This document shows, one piece after another, positions 44,494 to 56,034 of a stretch of DNA of 64,000 nt. Origin of the DNA: Arion vulgaris (Eukaryota; Mollusca; Gastropoda; Stylommatophora; Arionidae); assembly GCA_020796225.1 (NCBI GenBank), contig CM036756.1, positions 50,820,363 to 50,884,362 of the forward strand, written 5' to 3'. A program made the translations under genes and the position numbers. Below the pieces are notes generated by a model that worked only from the letters and a program-made list of their open reading frames with translations, had not been told where the DNA came from and did not search any database. The stretch's first letter is position 1, and the number at the start of each line of letters is the position of its first letter.

Positions 44494-45820
44494 ATCTGCA
44501 GTCCAACTTTTGATGCTATAGATGACAAGTCTGTTTTTCTTTGCATATCTTGGTTGTTTCTACTTAACAAGGCAATATCATCTGCAAAATCCAAATCTTC
44601 TAGTTGACTATTTTCTACCCAATCGATGCCAGTTTCGCCCTGCAACATTTTCACATCACCCAGTCAATGGCCACTCCAAACAATAGCAGAGATAGAATAC
44701 AGACTTGCTTTACTCCGGTTTCAACCATAAACCAGACGCTGTGTCCACCATCAGTGATAAATTGCACACTGTGAGCCATCATAGAGGCTCTTAATAATGT
44801 TTATTATTTTGTCTGGTATTCCATAGCATCTCAGAATATTCCACAGAGAGATTCTGTGTAGAGTATCAAAGGCTTTTTTAAATCGATGAAATTTAGTATG
44901 AGTGGTTGTTGCTTCTCAATATGTTCCTCCAAAATTAGTCGTAGGGTAATTATTTGATCTAAGCAGCTTCTCCCAGGTCTAAAACCAGCTTGTTCTTCTC
45001 TCAGGGTTGTGTCCACTGCTCCTTTGATTCTATTAAGAATGATTTTGCAGAAAGTCTTGGTCATTACTGATAATAAGGTGATCCATCTCCAGTTGTTGCA
45101 ATCTTTGAGATCACCTTTCTTGGGGATCTTAACAATTATTCCCTATTTCCATTGATCTGGGACAGTTTCTTCTTCCCATACTTTATTAAATAGTTCTTGC
45201 ACCTGGCTAATAGTTGTATCATCAGCCACTTTGAGCATTTCTGCAGTAATGTTGTCGTCACCTGTTGCCTTATTGTTTATCAAGGAATGGATTGCCTCCT
45301 TGACCTCAGCTACACTTATCATTGCTTCGATAATTGGTAGGGAGCTGTTTCTTGCCCTTCACAAACTTGAGTAGTACTGGTGGATCAGGCCTATTTAATA
45401 TTTCTTCAAAATGTTCTGCCCATCTTTCTTCTGCTCGGTATCTGATGTTAGAACTTTACCATCTTTACTCTTGATTGGGCCACTCTTTGAAACAAAAGTT
45501 CCAGTAAGTTGTTTTAGTGTATTGTATAGCATTTTACTGTTTCCAGTCTTAGCTGCCTTTTCCCTTCTTCAGCCAGTCGATTGACATATGCTCTTTTATC
45601 TCTTCTAGCCGCTCTTTTCACTTCCTTGTCTTTTAGTCTATATTCCTCTTTAGCTTGGATTTCATCAGTTGCATCCTTAGTATTAAATATCGCTAGTGTC
45701 ATCTTTCTTGAATACATTTCCAGGTGTCATCACTTATCCAGGGTTTTCTGTCTTTTGTCTTTAATCCTGCGATAGTATTTGCTGCCCCCAATAGTGTGTC
45801 CTTTATCTTAGTCCATATAT
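44494..45820 (-). mobile_element. LINE-G 5' half
   Basis: The minus strand reads a linker with LKDKEVKRAARRDKRAYVNR (45514-45717), an ATGDDNITAEML stretch, KKGDLKDCNNW, REEQAGFRPGRSCLDQIITL (44831-45064), FIDLKKPL, an LEDLDFADDIALLS region near 44600 and finally SKVGLQIS at the duplicated site. It continues in frame at 39162 on the other side of LINE-H. Confidence 0.85.
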
Positions 45821-45827
45821 ATGTATA

Positions 45828-45935
45828 TATGACCATCGACGAATGGGTGAACTGGCTAGAGACAGAGTGAATTTCAGATGCACTGCAGAGCAACGTCCTA
45901 TAAAGGTCCCATAAAACCTTGATGATGATGATAGA
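45828..45935 (+). repeat. Short LINE-tail repeat, copy 2
   Basis: GAATGGGTGAACTGGCTAGA through TTTCAGATGCACTGCAGAGC to a GATGATGATGAT tail. Inverted relative to the next copy 160 bp away and related to 20.8-20.9 kb. Confidence 0.6.
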
Positions 45936-46097
45936 TGTTTCATTAGGAACTTAATATATAATAAACTCCCAGGACCAAATTGAGGCTGGCTAGACATGAG
46001 AGCCACTACTTACAGTCCGAAAAAATCTCACTCTAGCTGGAGAATTTGATCATGGGGTACAAATAATGAGAAACATGTATTTATTATTTTTTAAACT

Positions 46098-46207
46098 CAT
46101 CATCAAGGTGCGTATCCTTTATAGGACGTTTGCTCTCTTTGCAGCACATCTGAAATTTACCCTGTTTCTTGCCAGTTCACCCATTTCGTGGATGGTCATG
46201 TTCATGG
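46098..46207 (-). mobile_element. 110-bp retroposed fragment with 11-bp duplication
   Basis: TTTTTTAAACT at 46087-46097 and 46208-46218 flanks it. On the minus strand it ends in TGATGATGAG, the 3' tail. It is either a very short 5'-truncated LINE end or a SINE-like unit. Confidence 0.7.
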
Positions 46208-47538
46208 TTTTTTAAACTATTTGTTCAAAATTATTACTTTTAATGTGAGACGAATAGTAATGGCGGTGTGAGCAGTATTCATTAGTACTAGGAGTGCTTT
46301 GGAATGTTTTATTAGTGTGTTTTCCTTAACATCAAGTGTTCAAACAAGGATGAATCTACGACAGGTCCAGCAAACCGGTAGAGGATTTGTTTGTTCAAAC
46401 CCCATTGCTCAGGAATTGTGGGAATACTTAGGAAGAGACGCGGTGACAACGGCGTTCAAAGCAAACACACAATAACAAAGCCGCGAAGTAGCACCAACAC
46501 AGAAATACGTAAACACCAGAGTTTAGGATAGCAAGTGGAATATTAGTGGATTAGGAGATAAAACAACAGAGATAGTAGAATATATGATCCAACATAAAAT
46601 CACAATCATGGGAGTAGCCGACACTAGAAGAAAAGGACAGAGTATTAAGAAAATACATAAAGATTTCGTATTTACATGGCGAGGAACACAACCAGGCTAA
46701 AACAACAAACATGGAGTCGGGTTCATTATTGCCCCTACTGCAGCAAAATTTATATTAGAAATAGAGTATACATCAGAACGAATCATCCGTATCAGAACAG
46801 CGCAAGGTAAGAGGAAAGTAACGTACATACAGATTTATGCACCCTGCAATGACTCATATAGTGAAGAAGAAAGAACCACAAGTGAAGAAGAAAGAACCAC
46901 ATATTTTGACGAGTTAAGTGAAAACATAAGTGAAGTAAACAACACTGACAGCATATATATTATGGGAGATTTCAACGGAAGAGTCGGAGCTGAAGAGCAC
47001 CATGGGAGACACATCTAGGACCATTTAGCACATAACAACGAAATGCAACAGCAACGGTGAACACCTGCTTAATATATGTGCAGAACATGATTTATTTATC
47101 ACTAATACATTTTACCAACATAGGAGGAGCCAGATATTAACCTGGTATAATGGAATAATATTAATCAAGCATCACAGATCGACTTTATACTAGCAAAAAG
47201 AGTGAAAGATGGAGAATACAAAACGCTAGAGCCATCCCAAATGCAATATTAGACTCTGATCATAGACCAGTGGTACTATTTCTACAAAACCAATTAGAAA
47301 ACAAGACAGGAGTACAACTCAACAAATTGAAATAATAGATATTGAAAAGCTAAATAATAATGAAATTAGGAATCAATTTGAAGGAGCAGTTACATCAGTT
47401 TTTAACACCCTAGAGGAGTGAAAATCGTGGCATATCCCAAAGGACGTAGCCATCAAACACAGTAAACAAGTCGTTGATTTTCTCCTAGAGGGAGTAAGCA
47501 ACATAAATAAAGAATGGCAAATCTTCAAAACAAATATC

Positions 47539-48120
47539 ATGGATATAGTGAAAGAAAATTGTGGACTTAAAAAGTTAAATAAGCACAGAAAACACACAGC
47601 ATGGTGGAATGAAGAAGTTAAAAGGTCTATACAAGAAAAGAAAAAATGTTTTCACAGGTGGCAAAAGTCAAAATTAGATGAAGACTTCACCAAATACAGA
47701 ACAGCAAGAATGAATAGTAAAAATAAAGTAAAGTCATCAAAATCAGAATCTTGGGCAAAATATGGAGAACATTTAGCGGAACTATGCACTAAGACACCAA
47801 GAAAATTTTACAGAAGCATCAAGGCAATGAGGCTAAGAGAAGAACAATTCAATCCAGTCACCATTATAAATAACAAGTCTAGGAAACCTCTTACCAACAG
47901 CAAAGATATTAAAGACAGATGGAAAGAATATTTTACGGAACTGTTAAACTGCGAAACACAAGGTACAGAAACATTTCAAATGAAACATGGAAAATATCAA
48001 CAATTGAATATCTTAGAATCCGAAGTTGAAATGGCACTAAATCAAAGCAAAAGAAGGAAGGCAGCAGGGATAGATGGTATAACAACAGAAATGTTACTTG
48101 GTGTAAGACAACAACAATAA
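47539..48120 (+). pseudogene. LINE-D linker and RT N-terminal frame
   Basis: 193 open codons. WWNEEVKRSIQEKKKCFHRW is the domain between endonuclease and RT. TPRKFYRSIKAMRLREEQFN and RRKAAGIDGITTEML (RT motif 0/1 region) follow. A one-base shift at about 48115 moves RT into the next frame. Confidence 0.75.
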
Positions 48121-48633
48121 CATGGCTGACCAGAATTTTTAACATAGCCTGGGAGGCACAAGAGGCTCCAGATGACTGGCAGAGAGCTATTATAGTCCCA
48201 ATATGGAAGAACAAAGGAGACAAAAGAGATTGTGAAACATACAGGGTATTCTCTTTGAGCCATATAGGAAAAATGTTTGCAAAAATATTGGAGCGAAGAG
48301 CAAGACATATATTAGAGCCCCAGTTAAGCAATAGCCAGTTTGGGTTTAGGAGGGGTAAGAGCTGCACAGACGCAATATTTACACTAAGACAGATCTGCGA
48401 ACAAACAATTGAATACAATCAAAGTAAACAGCTTATATTTATAGACCATTTGGTAGAGAAAAGGCATTTGATAGAGTAAACAGGTGCAAACTATGGAAGA
48501 TCCTTGAAGAATATGGCGTCCAGGGACAACTATTAGGTAATATCATGGCCTTATATCAAGATAGCCAGAGTACAGTAAGAACAACAGAAGGAATGACCGA
48601 CTGGTTCTCCATTTCATCAGGTGTTAGACAAGG

Positions 48634-48999
48634 TTGTGTCCTCTCACCACTACTCTTATTGCATATATGGATAAAATAACTCAAGAGTCAAATTCAGATA
48701 ATGATGAAATAAATGAACTGTTGTTTGCAGATGATCAGTGCCTGATACATCAAAATGAACAAGATCTACAACATCCTATTGACACCTTGAACAAAAATTG
48801 TGTAAAACATGACATGAAAATCAACAACACTAAAACAGAAATAATGAATATGGGAAGAAAACATAATAATCTAGACATCCATGTCAATGGCACTAAAATA
48901 AACCAAGTGAAAGAATTCAAATACTTAGGAAGCATATTCACAGAAAACGGAAAACTGGATAGAGAGATAGAGGCTAGAGTACAAAAGCAAATGCTGTAA
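48634..48999 (+). pseudogene. LINE-D RT catalytic motif C and thumb
   Basis: 121 codons with LLFADDQCLIHQNEQDLQHP, MKINNTKTEIMNMGRK and FKYLGSIFTENGKLDREIEA. It continues in another frame at 49156-49485 with the zinc-like and basic C-terminus. Confidence 0.75.
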
Positions 49000-49515
49000 C
49001 CTACCAGCTAGCCCCATTGTTAAGGCACCCAAAAATTTCACAGGCAGCTAAGCAACAGATGATCAAAAGCATTTTTATACCTAATTTGTGTTACCAGAGC
49101 CAAACATGGACATTGAGCAAAGCGCAGTCACAAAAATAACTACATGTGAAATGCGTTGCCTGCGAAAAGTTACAAACAACACAAAAAAGACAGAATCACC
49201 AACATCAGCATAAGAAAGAAAGTTGGCACAAAACCGTGCTTGAATTACATAGATAAACAAAGAATGAAGTGGTTTGGCCACTTAATAAGAATGCATCCAA
49301 ACTCCACAGTATACAGAGTCTTCTACAACAGAACATCAGGAAAGAAGGCAAGAGGAAGACCACGGAAAAGATGGTTAGATGGCGTAGCAGAATCCTGTGA
49401 AAGAGCAAAGATAACAATCACACAAGCCACCAGAACAGCGCAAGACAAAAACAGAAAACCACGACACTGGGCAACAACCCGGTAGCAGTGTGACGACAAA
49501 AGAAGAAGAAGAATG

Positions 49516-49977
49516 TGATACTTATTAGCTTTTAAAGTTGATACATAACGCTAAAATATCACATACACTCTGAAATTCAAGATCTTTCCTCCCTAATTAG
49601 AATAATTCACGCATTTCCAGCGCACTAGTTTCTTAAGGCCAGTAAAATGGGGTCTATTTATACCATCTGCTAACATAGCGACCTCTGACATCTGACCTCT
49701 TCTCGACTGCTTATTTCGAACAGAAAAGTATGTGATATTCATTCGCTCAGTAGTGACATTCATACATGGCAATGTGCACAGTTAACCGATGTTGCGCAAA
49801 AACAAGTCCGGTGGTTAACTACCGAATGATATATATAAAAAAATAGAAAATTATAGAAAATAATAGAAATAAGTAACTAACCATCACAGAATAGTTTAAG
49901 GTAGTCGCCCGTTGCATCAAAAAAAATCTGTGTACGACAATATACGTAAAGCGACAAGTTGAGGAGGTGTGACCTAC
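49516..49977. other. No gene recognised
   Basis: AT-rich intron sequence between LINE-D and the foldback element. No domain seen. Confidence 0.5.
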
Positions 49978-50637
49978 TTAAGGGGGGATTCGGTAGTATG
50001 GGGATCATGAAGCTATTTTCGTTGTTTTCACATTAATGTAAAATTTGTATAACCATTTTGAAAGATTATGACTTAGAATAGCAGAAAAAATTAGTAAAAA
50101 AATAATCAAGTTGCCATGGAAACAATAAAATGGTCACAAAAACAAAATTTTAAATCCTAAGGCTCTGAATCTAATGAATGTAATGAATCATGTTTTCACT
50201 CTAAGCACGCAATTGTAATATCTAAAATATGATTTTTAGAATATATTAAATATTTAATTTTTTATAAATTTTTGGGTACAAATTTCCTCAAAATTTAGTC
50301 AATAAAAGCTGTTTTTGGGTGGGTGTTTTTACCCAAAAATTCATTAAGAAATGTAATATTTAATATATCCTAAAATCATGTGTAATTTTTTAGATATTAC
50401 AATTGCTCACCTTAGAGTGAAAACAGAATTCATTTATATTCATTACTTTCAGAGCCCTATGAATTACAAATTTTGTGTTTGGTGGCCATTTTTTATTGTT
50501 TCCATGGCAACGCACTGACATATTTTGGAAAACTAAACTTTTTCTACTCTTTAAGTCATAATATCTCAAAATTATAATACAAATTCTACATTAATATGAA
50601 AGCAACGAAAAAGTTTCCAGACCAGAATCACCCTTAA
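49978..50637. mobile_element. 660-bp foldback element at TTAA
   Basis: Two arms of about 300 bp (49978-50283 and about 50330-50637) are imperfect reverse complements, separated by a short loop near 50300-50325. The outer ends read TTAAGGGGGGATTC and, inward, TTAAGGGTGATTC. It lies between TTAA sites as piggyBac-type elements do. No coding capacity. Transcription through it would give a long hairpin. Confidence 0.75.
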
Positions 50638-51496
50638 CCCTAACGGGACTGCAGAGCCGATATATCGGTTCAGAGTAATGTTCATGATGTCGCAGAACCG
50701 ATATATCGGCTTTTGGATGTCTGTTCACAGAAACGAATGTATCTTCAGAACCCCTTTACTGAAGTTAAAAAATCTTCAGAAACGGAAAGTACATATATGT
50801 AGGTACATTACTATCTCAATTTAACAAAGATTTGAAAGAGGAAAGCAGTATATTATTGTGTTCAAGTCAGACTTTTTTTAAAACGTTAATGTTTCCGACG
50901 ATGTTTACAGTGTAATCTTGAGTACTGTTAGATCAAATTATAACTTGTGATAGTAATGAAGAAGATTTAAGTGATGGTAATAATGACATTTGGTTGTTTA
51001 TGAAATGCAGTATCGATAGTTGTAAGTCTAATGTAATAATTATAATTGCATCTAAAGAATTGGCGTTCCACATTCCATTTATTGACGTGTCCGCACTAAA
51101 AGTTAATATTATAAAAACTACTGCACCTAGTTAGATGAAACTTATAGAATATGTTCCCACATGGTTTATCTTCATTTAAATACTACTTCTGGAAACATCT
51201 ATGAATATTAAGATGTAATACAAACCAGAGAGTAAAAATATTTTTATGATTTTTCGTTTTTTCAAAATAGTCATGCTACAATAATCTAATTCTCTCAAAC
51301 GTATATCACCTGATGTAAAATATTATTATATTAATGTATTCAACATCCAATTAGCAACAGTTTAATATATAATGTCATACTTTAGAGAAACAGTACAAGA
51401 GTTATAAAGGATTAAACTAATTGACATTGAATGTTAAATTTGAATCGCAAAATAAATGCGCCCAGAGGTCAAAATAATACAGGGCGAAAGGGTTAA
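50634..51496. mobile_element. 863-bp piggyBac-like non-autonomous element
   Basis: TTAACCCTAACGGG at the left and, inward, TTAACCCTTTCGCCC at the right form terminal inverted repeats. Just inside the left end, GCCGATATATCGGTT and AACCGATATATCGGC are inverted subterminal repeats. A short acidic reading (SNEEDLSDGNND) near 50955 could be a trace of a transposase N-terminus. It shares its left TTAA with the foldback element. Confidence 0.7.
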
Positions 51497-51629
51497 TAAA
51501 AATCATTGTAGTGTCTTTCTCACTACAACTTGAAAAATAACGTACATGACTTAATAAAAAAAATGTGCTAAAACAAAGTAGTGAAATTAGTTGCCATATT
51601 TACTGCTATGGTCTACTGTTGTTTTTGGT

Positions 51630-53190
51630 AAACTGGAAAGAACCAATTCATTATAACAGATGTTGGAAACTTCTCAGAAGCTACCGCATACTCCCCTTCC
51701 AAAGTGTATAAGGCAAATTACTGGAGAAGATAGTGGCCTGAAAGGTGATGTGTCACTTAGAGACGGACCACATCCTCCCTGACACTTTGGGTAGCTACCG
51801 GCCAATGAAACGGACATGGGACAATGTTGGCACATTTGTTTATGATGTATATGAGGGTTTCCAAACCAAGCAAGAGACTGTTTGTTGATGTGACCATCAA
51901 CTTAGAGGATGTTTATAACATGGTGAATGTTTCAATCATGGTACGTTTTTTGCTAAAATGTAACGTTAATCCTTGGCTGGTTAAAGTTTCTTCTTTAATG
52001 GAGAGAACCATTGCACTATGTTTAGGAACATGGACTTCAGATTCTACATGTATATGCCCAGGATTACACCAGGGTTCTCCTCTATCGCCAGTGTTGTTTA
52101 ATATTTAAACAGCAAATGTAGCTAAAATTCAGCCAACCGGATTGGGTCGGACATTTACTTTTGCAGCTAACATTTTAACTCTTTCCACGCACAGTTAGTT
52201 CCTGAATTTTTTAACAGTTAATTCAAGGAAGGCAAACAAAAAGCAATTTAAAAATAATAATAATAACTACTTATCAATATATAAACAAGTATATACTAAA
52301 TTGAAGTAAACTGGACAACCTATTAGAATAACAAGGTTAAAATATAGTCGAAGTAAAATAGTCTAAGTAAACTCAAAGACCTCTTGCAAGGGAAGCAACT
52401 CGAATGGCGCAGTGTACGGCGAATGGCGTTCAACTGAATTCCGCTGTGGCGCAATGTGCGACGAAAAGCATGGAAAGAGTTAATATATAAGACTAGGTCA
52501 GATAGATGAGAGATAGTTGAAGACATTCATAAAACATTGCATACCATCTCCCGTTGGTGTGGAGTCTCGCTTTCAGGTCAACCCTGAGAAGATGTGCATG
52601 ATGTGGTGGTCTTTGAATAATTCCATAGTCAAGGTTGACCTACCCAGAGTCACTTTTGATGGACAGACCATTGAGCGTTGTGGCAGTCTGCGCTAACTTG
52701 GAATAACATTTGATCGTAGTCTAACTTTCAAACACCATGTTGAACAAACAATACAACGTTGCAAGTGTGGTCTTGCAGCTCTCAAGGTTGTGGTAGCTGC
52801 ACACCTTGAGCAGAAACTACTTGTCCGTTTGTTAGCTCAACTTGTTATGTCTGTGGTAGATGTAGAAATTGGGGCAACAGGAAGACTGAAATCACAGTTA
52901 AACTGAAATAAGATAATGCAGGGCTGATGATGTTGTTGTATATACCGATGGGTCTGTGCAGCATGGTGAGAAGTCAGGCTGGTGATTCTTGGCTAATGCA
53001 TGGCAGGGTTGTTGCAGAGCAAAGTGGAACATACAGGACAACTACTTCCAGTATGAAGATGGAGGTTGAGGCTGCTACTTCTACCCTCCATTGGCTTTCG
53101 GGACTACGTTTATTCGGACCGCTGATGGAAATATTGAGGAAATCTGAGCACCTATCTATGGACCTGTCCAGAGTGCACTGATGATCAGTT
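51630..53190 (+). mobile_element. LINE-C RT and RNase H start, interrupted by a MITE
   Basis: 51824-52108 reads TINLEDVYNMVNVSIMVRFL (motif A region) and GLHQGSPLSPVLFNI (motif B). Motif C (FADD in the related copy) is where the MITE sits. After it come FNRS-like thumb sequence (LTFKHHVEQTIQRC at about 52725-52770), then VVYTDGS-like and GEKSGW sequence of RNase H near 52930-52985 and SSMKMEVEAA. The rest of RNase H is deleted and a short 3' tail ends near 53190. Confidence 0.75.
52175..52483. mobile_element. 309-bp TTAA MITE inside the RT catalytic motif
   Basis: TTAACTCTTTCCACGC at the left and, inward, TTAACTCTTTCCATGC at the right. The target TTAA is duplicated. The uninterrupted LINE-C site is at 56499-56502. 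Non-coding. A piggyBac-type non-autonomous element. Confidence 0.9.
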
Positions 53191-53194
53191 ATCA

Positions 53195-53780
53195 GTTATA
53201 TGAGGACTATCATCATAGCACTCCAGGTACATAGGTGTTCCGATCTCTACCTCAACAAATCCAGTAGCGTACAGTGGCCCAACAGCCAGTTCGATGTTGA
53301 TTAATCAATCTCTTTGCATAGTTGGTATGTCGTTATTTTCGGGATGCACCAATACCGACACCCATCTCTCTCAATCTGATCAGCGACTGGGATTCACAAC
53401 ACTGAAACTGTTCTGAAAGACTCTCAATTAGTTAAGAATGTCATTTCGGTCCATTGCAGCTCCTTCTGATAGTGTAGCCATGCCAGCCAATCTATCAGTT
53501 TGTTCATTACCCCTGACGCCTGCATGCACAGAAACAAAAATTAAGGTTATTTTATTGATCCCTGTCTGTACCAGTACTTCCACCCAGTTTGTCTTACCAT
53601 TCCTGATTCGACTTTACGAATCAAGCTCACTGAGTATGAAAACACGAGAGTAGTTTTGCAATGATGATGATCCTTACCAATCACTCTTAATATCATTAGT
53701 ACTTCTGTGTTGTGAGCATCTCTGGTTAGCAGTAGTCTGCATATATGCATACTCTGAGAAGAAATGATCAAAGAACCACA
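53195..53780 (-). mobile_element. LINE-B-type RNase H 3' fragment
   Basis: The minus strand reads FSYSVSLIRKVESGMVRQTG (53547-53771), a CVHAGVRGNEQ-like segment near 53500 and a 3' tail near 53200 related to 14.56-14.7 kb. Broken by stops. Confidence 0.6.
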
Positions 53781-54101
53781 AAGCAGGCATTGAAGTACGA
53801 GGCAAAGGGTTTAAGAAAATAAAGGACGAACTAAAGAAACCATGAAACAAACTTGACTGAGATAGGCAAGAAATATCGGAATGAATTCCATACTAGTGGC
53901 TGAACAGGATGTCCACGATAGAGCGGTATGTAATAATTGATTGCAGACCCTACGTAACATATAATGGTATGAGAAAAATATAATCATAACTTAAGCTATG
54001 CAAAAAACAACTCAGAGAAAACAACCAATATTTACAACAATTGTCAGCATCGCTAGACAAAAGCAGCCAGCACTACATTTTATAAAATGAATTATTTGAG
54101 T

Positions 54102-54105
<4 letters not shown>
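53781..54105. other. No gene recognised
   Basis: AT-rich GALNT intron sequence downstream (on the gene's strand) of the 54.14-kb exon and its (AT)n tract. Confidence 0.5.

Positions 54106-54132
<27 letters not shown>
54106..54132. repeat. (AT)n microsatellite next to a splice donor
   Basis: 27 bp of AT dinucleotides that begin nine bases into the intron after the GALNT exon at 54141-54228. The partner tract at the other end of the same intron is at 38371-38467. Confidence 0.95.
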
Positions 54133-54136
<4 letters not shown>

Positions 54137-54140
54137 CCAC

Positions 54141-54228
54141 CTGGAAATGTATATGGATGACTTGATCTGAAGATGTGCCCTACTCGAGAACATGGTATAA
54201 ACTCCAACTTTCCTCCACACATCCATAC
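54141..54228 (-). CDS. GALNT: GALNT exon (metal-ligand His and active-site loop)
   Basis: An 88-nt exon, phase 0 to phase 1: [20 protein letters not shown] and RSSHPYTFP plus one base. The His of CSRVGH corresponds to the third Mn2+ ligand of GALNT enzymes, and HPYTFP begins the mobile loop over the active site. Acceptor TTTTTTCAG (54229-54230); donor CCAG|GTGGAT (54140-54139). It follows the 60.0-kb exon exactly as in the family (SFR then VW-CGG). Confidence 0.93.
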
Positions 54229-54479
54229 CTGAAAAAAGAAAATTGATTGTGATGGTAGGAAATGCAGTCATATATGTACATATATGCATGAATGAATACA
54301 CACACTTTACTTTAAATGACCTCCCATACTAAATATTGAGCGTGGCATATCACTCTAATCATCTACCAAATCATAAATGACGGTGTAAATTTTTAAGAAA
54401 AAGATTCAGGTATAAAAATATCAATAGAAAAGATCTAGATCTAGGGTAAATTACCCCAAATGGGGTTTAGCAATTTTGT

Positions 54480-56000
54480 TAGTGTAATCATCATCATCAT
54501 CATCATCAGATGACGTTTCTGCATTGAAGATTGGATGCAATGAGCTTCCTCTGTTTCTTGCCTTGATATTGCACTCTGTAATTTGCCCATCTCTTGATGT
54601 TTCTTTCCAACTTGTCCCTTGGTTTTCCTCTTGTTTGCAGCCCTTCAACTTCCTCCCCTAATAAGGTTTTGACCAATGTGTCCTGTCTCTTTCTTCTTCT
54701 TCTTCTTCTTTTGTCATCACACTGCTACCGGTTGTTGCCCAGTGTTGTGGTTTTCTGCTTTTGTCTTGAGCTGTTCTGGTGGCTTAGGTGATTGTTATTT
54801 TTGCTCTTTGACAGGATTCTGCTATGCCATCTAAACATCTTTTTTGTGGACTTCCTCTCGCCTTCTTTCCTGATGTTCTGTTGTAGAAAACTTTGTATAC
54901 TGTGGAGTTTGGATGCATTCTTATTAAGTGGCCAAACTACTTCATTCTTTGTTTCTCAATGTAATTCAAGCAAAGCACGTCTCTTTATGGGTCCAAAACA
55001 TTTTTTTTGAAATGTGTAATTCATGTAGTAATTTTTTATTCGCTGCTAGTTTTTCTAAGACTTCCTTATTTGTCTGTTATTCTTTCAATGAAATACAAAC
55101 TGCAACTCAAAGGTATTAATTCTGTCTTTAAAATGCTTGTTCATTGTCCATGTTTCTCAACCATACAAAAATAAAGAGTAAATATAACACTTGATAACCA
55201 TCATCTTTAGCTTATTTGTGACCATTTACATTTTGCAAGGTGAGTATGCAGTAGCTGCTGAGCAATCTAAGATCCTTTCCATGTTTATGGAGCGGTGGTA
55301 AATAGCTATGGAGCCAATCCTTGGGTACCCACAGCAATCCGTATAATGTAGTCAAAATCCATCACAACTGCATTAATAAGTCTCATCAAGCTGTGTGATG
55401 TGATGACACTGTACACCATCAGGCCGTGGAGGAGTGCTGTGGCTCAATTTGAGTTCATTTGCAACATCCTATTTTGTTATGAAATCAGTGTAAGGCTCTC
55501 CAGTATTATTAATATCATGAAGAACATTCATATTATGGTGGTCATCTTTATCACCCTTTTCTATCTGCACCACAAAAGGCTGAAGGTACCCATGCCCCTT
55601 TTCTGCATCTGTTGTCAACAGGGCTTCTAAAGAGTCACATAAATTGAAAAAAGACTGACTGGTAGTCCTCCTGTTCATTTTGCAATGAAACTGCCAGAAT
55701 TGATGCCGAGACTTATTACTACAGACTTGTGTTATGAAAGTCTCTCATAATCCACTCTTTGCTTCACTTGCCAATTCTTTAAATCAATAGTGACTTTGTG
55801 TCGGACTGCAGACTTTTCAGCCACATCACATATATTTCTAGATCTTTTTTTTTTTGCTCTCTGCCATGACATTGTAGTAGTCTCTTTTGCCAGCCATGCT
55901 TTTTTAACATTTTCATTCCACCAGTGTAGTTGCAGGATGGGAGTCCTAGAAGTCTTTCACATTCTGCAGCAATATAGGTAATGTGTTTTTCATGATAAGT
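54480..56000 (-). mobile_element. LINE-E fragment with nested LINE-D tail
   Basis: On the minus strand, GGMKMLKKHGWQKRLL overlaps a WWNENVKKAW-like linker reading (55920). NNTGEPYTDF belongs to RT (about 55490), YGXETWTMNKHFKDRINTFE to the thumb (about 55140), and GKPRDKLERNIKRWA to the C-terminus (54600-54640). The 3' end is a GATGATGATGAT tail at 54489-54510. Heavily broken. Confidence 0.6.
54693..54978 (-). mobile_element. LINE-D 3' end, short insertion
   Basis: The reverse complement matches 49220-49515 closely, including the KKARGRPRKRW-coding region and the GAA tail. GTCTCTTT at 54685-54692 and 54979-54986 is a likely target duplication. It sits inside LINE-E. Confidence 0.75.
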
Positions 56001-56034
56001 GTGACATGATGTGTACTGAAAAACAGATTTGAAC

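Larger units (their letters stand above)
46380..49515 (+). mobile_element. LINE-D, nearly full length
   Basis: From about 46520 the endonuclease reads WNISGLGDKTTEIVEYM, GVGFIIAPTAAKF, YIQIYAPCNDSYSEEE and IYIMGDFNGRVGAEEH. The linker has HTAWWNEEVKRSIQEKKKCF and RT has GFRRGKSCTDAIFTLRQ, SGVRQGCVLSP and LLFADDQCLI with both catalytic Asp residues. The C-terminus reads RMKWFGHLIRM and KKARGRPRKRWLDGV. The 3' tail is GAAGAAGAAGAA. Only a handful of stops and frameshifts break it, so it is among the youngest LINEs here. Non-coding leader before 46520. Confidence 0.8.
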
